A DNA stretch of 27,877 nt from a virus: IMG/VR virus record IMGVR_UViG_3300010354_000483, positions 1 to 27,877 of that record. One strand, written 5' to 3'. Shown here piece after piece: positions 18,169 through 23,618 of the stretch (position 1 is the stretch's first letter; every line of letters starts with the position of its first letter). Below the pieces are notes generated by a model. It was not told the DNA's origin. It made no database searches and saw only the letters and a list, made by a program, of their open reading frames with translations. The position numbers were made by a program, and so were the translations under genes.

Positions 18169-18834
18169 TTTCAGTTCCCTCCGCTATTACATATTCTACT
18201 CCCCAGTCTGGAGATATTCCACTTTCAATTGCTCCTGCTAAATTCTTATCTCCCGTTATTCTGGCGACGGCTCTGGCTTGAACTTGCTCTAGTGTTGAAA
18301 CTTCTTTATTTTGACTCTCAACACTATCTTCTTCTTTATCTAGATCTATTCCTTGTATTGCTGCTAGGAATCTTTGCTGTCTTTTTTCATTATCTCTAAT
18401 ACCTTTTAATATTGATAAAAGTTCCGGCATTGATAATGATGATTCTAGTTCATCATAGTTTTTCCAAATTCCTAGCATAAATACTTCAGAAAGTATTGGT
18501 ACTAGATCTAGTTTATCCCAAGAAGTGCCTGATCCGTCGCTTGGAGATTTGGGTTATTTAGTTTAATATCTGCTGCGATTTCTAGTATCTTATACATTGT
18601 TTGCATGTCAACTTTTTCTTCAACATCATCTTTTATTTCTGGAGCAAGTTGAGTCATTGCTATTGATGTACACGCAATGAGAATGTCAAGCAGGTCATCT
18701 TCTGATTCTATATCAGATGACTTTTGCCATTCCTTCATTACAAGTCTTAAGTTCTTCAGGTTAAGAGGTTTGACTGTAATGACTGTTCCATCAAGAAGTT
18801 CTAACTCAATTGTTTCATAAACTTTTGTAGCCAT
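18161..18834 (-). CDS. Tail assembly chaperone, -1 frameshift fusion (GT-type)
   Basis: The predicted frameshift product reads frame one from ATG 18834 to the slip site (96 codons), then the -1 frame from 18547 to TGA at 18161-18163 (128 residues), about 224 residues in total. The downstream frame has an ATG at 18478, but the frame is open back to a TAA at 18554-18556, that is exactly to the slip heptamer, and the ATG at 18478 has no ribosome site. The T part is acidic and helical (ELLSILKGIRDNEKRQQRFL, then a DLDKEEDSVESQNKEV linker). In lambda and many siphophages such G/GT proteins coat the tape measure and recruit tail tube subunits; both the location just before the tape measure gene and the frameshift design fit this. 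The end overlaps the tape measure start by 8 bases. Confidence 0.85.
18508..18834 (-). CDS. Tail assembly chaperone, short form (G-type)
   Basis: A 108-residue protein ending at TAG 18508-18510 when no frameshift occurs. The frame reaches back to an ATG at 18849, but I choose ATG 18834 because AAAGGA stands six bases upstream of it, whereas 18849 has no ribosome site. The sequence starts MATKVYETIELELLDG, contains basic and acidic helices (LRLVMKEWQKSSDIESEDDL) and ends with LNNPNLQATDQALLGIN. It has the size and place of lambda gpG-like chaperones: after the tube gene, before the tape measure. It would be the major product, with the frameshift form made in minority. It follows a strong terminator, so its transcription depends on read-through or on a local promoter. 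Confidence 0.85.
   Translation of the reverse strand: MATKVYETIELELLDGTVITVKPLNLKNLRLVMKEWQKSSDIESEDDLLDILIACTSIAMTQLAPEIKDDVEEKVDMQTMYKILEIAADIKLNNPNLQATDQALLGIN
18547..18553 (-). promoter_or_regulatory. Programmed -1 ribosomal frameshift site (CCCAAAT)
   Basis: On the minus strand the heptamer reads C CCA AAT in the chaperone frame, the canonical X XXY YYZ layout; a -1 slip gives CCC AAA and then TCT in the downstream frame. The downstream frame is closed by TAA immediately 5' of the heptamer and open for 128 codons after it. A weak 5-bp stem (18540-18544 with 18518-18522) follows closely; no strong stimulatory structure was found by eye. Confidence 0.85.
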
Positions 18835-18840
18835 ATTTAT

Positions 18841-18846
18841 TCCTTT
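18841..18846 (-). promoter_or_regulatory. Ribosome binding site deciding the chaperone start
   Basis: AAAGGA, six bases before the ATG at 18834. The upstream in-frame ATG at 18849 has no such element, so the shorter protein is preferred. Confidence 0.7.
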
Positions 18847-18875
18847 CATTGTCTATTAATAATTATACATTATAT

Positions 18876-18917
18876 AAAAAAATAATAAAGAGCACTAAAA
18901 ATAGTGCTCTTTATTAT
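18876..18917 (-). terminator. Intrinsic terminator after the major tail tube gene
   Basis: A perfect 16-bp inverted repeat, 18882-18897 against 18902-18917, with a 4-base loop, contains the GC-richer core AGAGCAC/GTGCTCT. In the minus direction it is followed by seven T residues (18876-18882). It begins 14 bases after the tube gene stop. The stem is followed on the other side by only TATAGT, so it is mainly oriented for leftward transcription. Confidence 0.88.
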
Positions 18918-18930
18918 AGTAGGTATTTTA

Positions 18931-19707
18931 TCAGGCAGAAAGAACTCTGTCGATAATCTTACCAAATGAAGCATTTGAGTCTGGAGCCTTAGCACCAGAA
19001 TCCTCGCTTGCCATAGCGCGGAAACTTACTGGGAATACAGTAGTATCGTCACGCTTTACAGCAACTCCAACAGCCTCAACTGATACTGCTCTGTAAAGAA
19101 TGTAAATTCTTTCAGAAGGAGCAGTTGATGATAGACTGATTGGTGCTGCACCGACGAAACAAATGGATCTTTCAACTGGGGATTGTCCAAGAGCACCGCC
19201 ATTAAGATGCAGAACTGCGGGTACTGTACCAGCAGCAGAGCCAGAATACACTACGTTATCTGTGGCTGTTGGTGCAGTCAATGTACCATCGGAATTTGCA
19301 AGAGAATAGTTGTCTCCTGTTGTTGGTCCTTGGAAATCTCCATCTTGACCATTGGCTTCAGTCTTGCTTCCAATTGCAACATAAAGATTTTCTAGTGTTG
19401 CTTCTGTTAGTGATGTAGCAACTGTTACTCTTTGTGCTGTCTTGAAAAGTCTAGCAACATCAAGAAGTTGGTCAACCATTACCTCTTGATATGTTGGCTC
19501 AATGTTCAGTGTGACACCATCCATTGTATATCCAAGATGGAACCATGAAGCAGCAGCACCATTTGTTTTTACGTTTAATGGATCTTGTGCTGTTTTTAGA
19601 GCACCATTTTCAACTTCTAGTTTAGTATTAACTTTTCCATCTGGACCAGCGTATACTGTTGCAGCGCCTACAATAATATTTTTTGCATTAAAATCTCTAG
19701 CAGCCAT
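18931..19707 (-). CDS. Major tail tube protein
   Basis: A 258-residue protein. The open frame extends to a TTG at 19722, but that codon lies within the ribosome site GGAGGTG; the true start is ATG 19707, six bases after it. The sequence begins MAARDFNAKNIIVGAATVYA and has GVTLNIEPTYQEVMVDQLLD near residue 65, a pattern of siphophage tube proteins, with a Gly/Ser/Thr-rich middle that may be a surface loop or added domain. It stacks in rings to form the tail tube. Context supports this: tail-terminator-like gene upstream, chaperone G/GT and tape measure downstream. Base composition is markedly less AT-rich than in the neighbours and CGT/CGC arginine codons appear, as in the capsid gene, consistent with high expression. 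No sheath gene is adjacent. Confidence 0.85.
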   Translation of the reverse strand: MAARDFNAKNIIVGAATVYAGPDGKVNTKLEVENGALKTAQDPLNVKTNGAAASWFHLGYTMDGVTLNIEPTYQEVMVDQLLDVARLFKTAQRVTVATSLTEATLENLYVAIGSKTEANGQDGDFQGPTTGDNYSLANSDGTLTAPTATDNVVYSGSAAGTVPAVLHLNGGALGQSPVERSICFVGAAPISLSSTAPSERIYILYRAVSVEAVGVAVKRDDTTVFPVSFRAMASEDSGAKAPDSNASFGKIIDRVLSA

Positions 19708-19713
19708 ATAATT

Positions 19714-19720
19714 CACCTCC
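19714..19720 (-). promoter_or_regulatory. Strong ribosome binding site of the tail tube gene
   Basis: GGAGGTG with a 6-base spacer to ATG 19707. It is one of the best Shine-Dalgarno matches in the window, and it rules out the upstream TTG (19722), which overlaps it. Confidence 0.85.
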
Positions 19721-19774
19721 AAAATTTATGAAAAATATATGCGTTTCCTCAATTAAATACTAACATGTTTATTA

Positions 19775-20269
19775 TTATTTTGTGTAATCATATGTTAATA
19801 ATAAACTTGTTAAATACTTAGGTTTATAACTATCTATACGTCTTTCGTCAACTATAAAGTTTTGCTGATCAACATGAATACATTTAAAGTTTATTGTGGT
19901 ATCTTTTATATGCTTATTAATCTCCTGAGCACTGGTATCATATTTCTTTAAAGTGTCATATATAAAATTCTTAAGATAGAAAATTTGTGGAACATCGCCA
20001 ACTATGGTATACATTGCTGTTTCTGACTGAAGAGGCCAAAATGTATTCATATTAGGCATTTTAAAAGAGTAGTCATAAAGAATATAAGGCATTTTACTAG
20101 AGTCAGGTGCTAGATTCTCATTGACCGGAAAAAATGGTTTATAGACATATTGGCTTATATTCCATACCGCAGAAGATATAGTTGGGTATCCAGAAACAGA
20201 TCCACTTGCTAGATCCCAAATAAAATTATTAATTAAAACTATAGGTAGTTTTGTATAGTCACTCGCCAC
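19775..20269 (-). CDS. Tail terminator-like protein
   Basis: A 164-residue protein from GTG at 20269, overlapping the upstream gene by 11 bases, with GGGGGTG about ten bases upstream. The order neck protein, this gene, tail tube matches the siphophage position of the tail terminator (lambda gpU type), which caps the tube and joins it to the head. Sequence features fit a small alpha/beta protein: an N-terminal helix (IVLINNFIWDLA), the segment PYILYDYSFKMPNMNTFWPL, a helix LKNFIYDTLKKYD and a C-terminal strand KYLTSLLLTYDYT. Proteins of this class often have such a conserved 'P-I-Y' strand and a last strand in Y-Y. Assignment comes from position and size. Confidence 0.6.
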   Translation of the reverse strand: MASDYTKLPIVLINNFIWDLASGSVSGYPTISSAVWNISQYVYKPFFPVNENLAPDSSKMPYILYDYSFKMPNMNTFWPLQSETAMYTIVGDVPQIFYLKNFIYDTLKKYDTSAQEINKHIKDTTINFKCIHVDQQNFIVDERRIDSYKPKYLTSLLLTYDYTK

Positions 20270-21002
20270 TTAATGCCAGCACCCCCGTTGCCACTTGATG
20301 AGCATCTCTTTGAGCATCCGCAATTGACTTGCTAACTACAGATGATGGAATAGTTAATCCTTGATAGTTTATTTTACTCACCTTCATTTTTCTTTTTAGA
20401 ACAAGAGCACGATGAACCTTTGTCCAGAATCCTAATTGTATCAGAACTCCTTTTGCTTTATATCTAGTAAAATTATTAAATTCATTTTTAAATGAATTTT
20501 TTACAGCCTTTCCACCGGGATTTGGAATAAGTGATCCGAATGAAAAGACATATGCTCCAACTTTTTCCGAAAAGAAATATAAAACTGTTGCGTTAACAGG
20601 AACAACTCTAACCATTTGTCCAGATTCCATAACACTAGCCTTATATTTAAATATATAACCACTTTCTGTACGAGTTCTTGAAGGTTTAAAACTATAACTT
20701 ATAGTTGCTCCAGCACCTGTTGATGTTACTTGTTTTTCAAAAAGTCTTCCACTTCTAGTTCCAACTTGATTATGCTCATAAACATGGTGAAAAGATAAAG
20801 GCATAACTCTAGCCTTAGCGTCAAGAAGTTCATTAAAATAGTTAGAAACTACATTAGCCGCCGCTCTTTCTATAATTGCTTTGTTCTCTTTGCTTATGTA
20901 AATAGAACTAATTAATGCTCTATCATATTCAGCAAGCGCCAGAATTTTTTCTGGCATCCCACCAGTATTAAATCCAGCCTTTGTTTTAGAAATAGAAATC
21001 AT
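20259..21002 (-). CDS. Neck / tail-completion protein (HK97 gp10-like position)
   Basis: A 247-residue protein from ATG at 21002, two bases after the preceding stop. It is basic towards the C-terminus (RYKAKGVLIQLGFWTKVHRA, then LVLKRKMKVSK). An N-terminal helix region (ERAAANVVSNYFNELLDAKA) leads to LSFHHVYEHNQVGTRSGRLF, and a central beta part follows (GATISYSFKPSRTRTESGYI). It stands between a head-closure-like and a tail-terminator-like gene, where many phages encode a minor neck or tail-completion protein. I see no enzyme motif and no membrane segment. Role is inferred from synteny. Confidence 0.55.
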   Translation of the reverse strand: MISISKTKAGFNTGGMPEKILALAEYDRALISSIYISKENKAIIERAAANVVSNYFNELLDAKARVMPLSFHHVYEHNQVGTRSGRLFEKQVTSTGAGATISYSFKPSRTRTESGYIFKYKASVMESGQMVRVVPVNATVLYFFSEKVGAYVFSFGSLIPNPGGKAVKNSFKNEFNNFTRYKAKGVLIQLGFWTKVHRALVLKRKMKVSKINYQGLTIPSSVVSKSIADAQRDAHQVATGVLALSGE

Positions 21003-21004
21003 GT

Positions 21005-21445
21005 TTACACACTCAACTTTTGTATTTCTTGACGCATTAAAATAGTTTCATATCCAATAACAGTTCCATCAAAACCAACCATTGGGGTTGACCCTCTTGG
21101 TTCGTAGATTGTTGATCCTTGAAATCCACCGGCAGAAGATGGATCTTGATTTTCTAAAAATATAACACCATCATCATTTCTTATTCTGACAACTCTTCTA
21201 TCTGAAGACAAAACCTGAGAACATCTAAACTTTATCATTGAATTTAATGTATTTAAATAATCATTAATAGCAATTGATGTTGAATTGTCTCCAATACCAG
21301 CCCTAATAATACTTCTAGCAATACAGTCAACAGTTTTCTCAAATGACCAGTTTGTTACCATTGCTCCAGTAGAATCTTGAGTAACAGTTCTTGTATAAAT
21401 ATCTGCCTTCATTGTATATGCTGTTGATGCTATACATTTACCCAT
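21005..21445 (-). CDS. Head closure-like neck protein
   Basis: A 146-residue protein. The frame runs back to 21499, but that would overlap the connector gene by more than 50 bases; I choose ATG 21445, one base after the connector stop, with GGCGGT seven bases upstream. The N-terminal strand pattern (MKADIYTRTVTQDSTGAMVT, then a DCIARS segment) resembles head-closure or stopper proteins of the SPP1 gp16 / HK97 gp7 kind, which have an 'I-Y-D-..G...W' barrel start. The middle carries VLSSDRRVVRIRNDDGVIFL and a Gly/Pro loop, the end YETILMRQEIQKLSV. Position after the connector agrees. Three cysteines (near residues 4, 42 and 79) are present, unusual here. Confidence 0.6.
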   Translation of the reverse strand: MGKCIASTAYTMKADIYTRTVTQDSTGAMVTNWSFEKTVDCIARSIIRAGIGDNSTSIAINDYLNTLNSMIKFRCSQVLSSDRRVVRIRNDDGVIFLENQDPSSAGGFQGSTIYEPRGSTPMVGFDGTVIGYETILMRQEIQKLSV

Positions 21446-21446
21446 T

Positions 21447-22385
21447 TTATACCGCCATAAAACTAGGTGTTTGTGTCCAGTCAGCAAGGAGAGCATCAAC
21501 CATTAGGTTTCCAGTACCGCCAGCAAAATCTTTTCCATACTGTATTTCATATGAATCATTTTTGGTTGATTGAATTCCCTTATTTCTTATATTCCAATCA
21601 TTACATAAATAATCTTCAACAAGAAGTGCGGATGCTAATTCAATTTTATTAGGAACATAACTATATCCAAAAATTCCAACAACCTTGTATGCACAATCTT
21701 TTTTAAATATTCCATCATATGCAATAACTGAAATATCAGGACTTTCAAGAAGTTCTCTATCATCTGAGATTGTTCTAGCAGATGAAGAATTGCTGTTAGA
21801 GATGGCCTTAATTCTCCATTTAGAAACGCTTGGTTCAATATTATAATCAAAATTATTAAATGATGCAGTTGATACTGAATCATACATTAAGATATCATCT
21901 TCATAAATTTTATGAATTTCTAATATTGGTTCTGATAAAGTTAAGATATCTGTATTATTTCCATAAACAACAATAGTGTCATACTTTTTTGTAAAAGTTG
22001 TTCTAGTCATAGAATTTATAAAGTTTCTAGCCTTCTTTTCTTCTTTTTCTAATGTTGAATCGGTAACTGAAGAATCAATGCTGGCTAATGATCTTATTCT
22101 TGTAGCAGTAGCATATGGAGTTGCTATAGAATAATAATTTATAGTACTATCAGATCCTGAAGCGGTGCTACTTATCCATTCAAATTTTAAGTTTCTATCA
22201 TACTCTATAGAACTTTTATCTAAAGTAGCAGTAAATATTGATGAGGCTCCAGAAGCCGCTGTTCCAGCCTGAACAAAGTCATTAGTATCAAGATCATACA
22301 CTTCAAAAACAACAGAAGTAATTCCAGAAGCAGCAGTGTATTTAATCTCTAAATCAGTATTATCGGATCGTAAATATTCAATCAC
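21447..22385 (-). CDS. Head-tail connector (adaptor) with N-terminal Ig-like domain
   Basis: A 312-residue protein from GTG at 22385, supported by GAGGTGA with a 7-base spacer. Residues about 1-85 look like a beta-sandwich of the kind found on BppU-type or Ig-like phage accessory domains (DLEIKYTAASGITSVVFEVY, ATLDKSSIEYDRNLKFEW). Residues about 90-312 read as the head-tail adaptor: a helical start (TLEKEEKKARNFINSMTRTT), then YGNNTDILTLSEPILEIHKI and a C-terminal helix ALLVEDYLCNDWNIRNKGIQ followed by a GKDF-rich end. Adaptors bind under the portal ring and start the neck. It is the first gene after the capsid-gene terminator, so its promoter or read-through decides neck gene expression. Confidence 0.7.
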   Translation of the reverse strand: MIEYLRSDNTDLEIKYTAASGITSVVFEVYDLDTNDFVQAGTAASGASSIFTATLDKSSIEYDRNLKFEWISSTASGSDSTINYYSIATPYATATRIRSLASIDSSVTDSTLEKEEKKARNFINSMTRTTFTKKYDTIVVYGNNTDILTLSEPILEIHKIYEDDILMYDSVSTASFNNFDYNIEPSVSKWRIKAISNSNSSSARTISDDRELLESPDISVIAYDGIFKKDCAYKVVGIFGYSYVPNKIELASALLVEDYLCNDWNIRNKGIQSTKNDSYEIQYGKDFAGGTGNLMVDALLADWTQTPSFMAV

Positions 22386-22392
22386 AAATAAG

Positions 22393-22399
22393 TCACCTC
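22393..22399 (-). promoter_or_regulatory. Ribosome binding site deciding the GTG start of the connector
   Basis: GAGGTGA lies seven bases before GTG 22385, which has no competing ATG near it. This supports a non-ATG start for the connector gene. Confidence 0.75.
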
Positions 22400-22430
22400 A
22401 ATATATATTTTACTACACATTCGATAATAG

Positions 22431-22456
22431 GAAAAGGGGCTGCAATGCAGCCCCTC
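22431..22456 (-). terminator. Intrinsic terminator after the major capsid gene
   Basis: The stem AGGGGCTGC/GCAGCCCCT (22435-22443 with 22447-22455) has a 3-base loop and is followed in the minus direction by TTTTC (22431-22435). It lies 19 bases after the capsid stop and 46 bases before the connector start. The stem is very GC-rich for this genome. The U-tract is short, so termination may be partial. Confidence 0.8.
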
Positions 22457-22474
22457 AACCTATATTTAGTTATA

Positions 22475-23590
22475 TCAGCCTGTTGCAGCGTTTGCCTTTG
22501 CCATAGCAGATAGTTCTTCGATATTTAAGCCCATGCGAACATAGACTGTGTATTCGATTGTATCCTTCTTTGGCTTGAACTCGCGGTGAACAGTTACGTC
22601 TCTTTGGAATCCCCAAATTCTATTTTGTGGGAATGTCAAGTCAACGAAATGGTCGGGGTACAGCGGAACTTCCATAACTGGAATACCAAAGATAGAAGTT
22701 GTCATACCTGATGGGCCACCAACACGGGCTGGTGTACCACGGAGAACGCCAGAAGCAATATCTTCAGGGACTCCACCAGATCCAATTGTGCGTAGATCTG
22801 TTAGAAGTGTCTGAATATTCTTTGTTGAAGCATAGAACTTAAGTTCGCCTCTACGAGCCTTGTACTTACGTCCAAGTGCATTGTAAAGTGCTTCAAAGAA
22901 TGCAATTGCAGAACCTGACTTTAGTGCTCCTGATGTTGTTGCTGCTGTGAAGTACTGTGACGCTGTTGTTACTGTTGCAGCAGTGCCAAAGTGAGTTCCA
23001 CCAGCGGCACCATCAGCAAGTGTTACGAATCCATCAAGAGTGTATGGATAGAAAACACCTGCATATGAAGCAGTTGATGCGTCTGTCGCTTGACCATTGA
23101 TTGCAATATCCTCAAGGTCATTACCAAATTGTGATGCCATTAGGCGTACAATATGGTCTTCAAGAGCCGCTCCTTCAATGTTATCCTCAAGACCTTCAGT
23201 TGAAAGTTCGTAGTCAAGACGGAACTTTGTTGTTACAATCTCAACCTTAGTGAATTGAGCACCACGGTTAACATATGTTGCTGATGTGTTGGTGTCTGCG
23301 TTAAAAACACTGTCGCTTGCTTGAGAAGCCTTACGAATAAGACGAGTTCCAACTTGAATCTTGTCAAATTCTGCTGTATTTGCACGCATAACCTGTCTAC
23401 GACCATCATTTCCAAGAACCATCTGATCAAAAATGTAGTCTAGGAATTGACGAGACTGTTCTGGTAAAAGAACACCACCAGCCTGAGTTGTTGGATTTGT
23501 TGTCAAGTTCTCCATATTGGTATTAGCAATATCAGAGATGATTGTACCAGTACCAACATTTGTTACTGCTTTATTAATTACATCGCTCAT
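22475..23590 (-). CDS. Major capsid protein (HK97 fold)
   Basis: A 371-residue protein from ATG 23590, preceded by AGAGGTG with a 7-base spacer. N-terminal residues about 1-45 are polar, then LLPEQSRQFLDYIFDQMVLG begins the core; RRGELKFYASTKNIQTLLTD, IFGIPVMEVPLYPD and a C-terminal EFKPKKDTIEYTVYVRMGLN end are typical of HK97-fold capsid proteins. Position directly after the protease and before the connector confirms it. The gene is richer in G+C and uses CGT arginine codons where other genes use AGA. It assembles the icosahedral shell; the scaffold function is probably provided by the C-terminus of the upstream protease gene. The end is marked by an intrinsic terminator. Length is near the family norm for capsid proteins without a long N-terminal delta domain. 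Confidence 0.93.
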   Translation of the reverse strand: MSDVINKAVTNVGTGTIISDIANTNMENLTTNPTTQAGGVLLPEQSRQFLDYIFDQMVLGNDGRRQVMRANTAEFDKIQVGTRLIRKASQASDSVFNADTNTSATYVNRGAQFTKVEIVTTKFRLDYELSTEGLEDNIEGAALEDHIVRLMASQFGNDLEDIAINGQATDASTASYAGVFYPYTLDGFVTLADGAAGGTHFGTAATVTTASQYFTAATTSGALKSGSAIAFFEALYNALGRKYKARRGELKFYASTKNIQTLLTDLRTIGSGGVPEDIASGVLRGTPARVGGPSGMTTSIFGIPVMEVPLYPDHFVDLTFPQNRIWGFQRDVTVHREFKPKKDTIEYTVYVRMGLNIEELSAMAKANAATG

Positions 23591-23597
23591 TTAATTA

Positions 23598-23604
23598 CAC
23601 CTCT
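23598..23604 (-). promoter_or_regulatory. Ribosome binding site of the major capsid gene
   Basis: AGAGGTG with a 7-base spacer to ATG 23590; a strong Shine-Dalgarno, as expected for the most abundant product. Confidence 0.75.
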
Positions 23605-23618
23605 CTTTCATAATTTAA

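Noticed and set aside
18161-18478. Independent gene starting at ATG 18478
   Set aside because: No ribosome site, and the frame is open back to exactly the slip heptamer; better explained as the frameshifted half of the chaperone.
18931-19722. Tube gene starting at TTG 19722
   Set aside because: That codon overlaps the GGAGGTG ribosome site of ATG 19707.
19723-19774. Promoter in the gap before the tail tube gene
   Set aside because: TTGAGG and a weak CATAAA-type hexamer can be placed at reasonable spacing, but the match is poor and not above what AT-rich DNA gives.
21005-21499. Head-closure gene starting at 21499
   Set aside because: Would overlap the connector by more than 50 bases; ATG 21445 sits right after the connector stop with a ribosome site.
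21635-21883. Minus-strand frame of 82 codons within the connector gene
   Set aside because: Fully inside the connector in another frame, rich in Ile/Leu/Gln shadow codons, without ribosome site.
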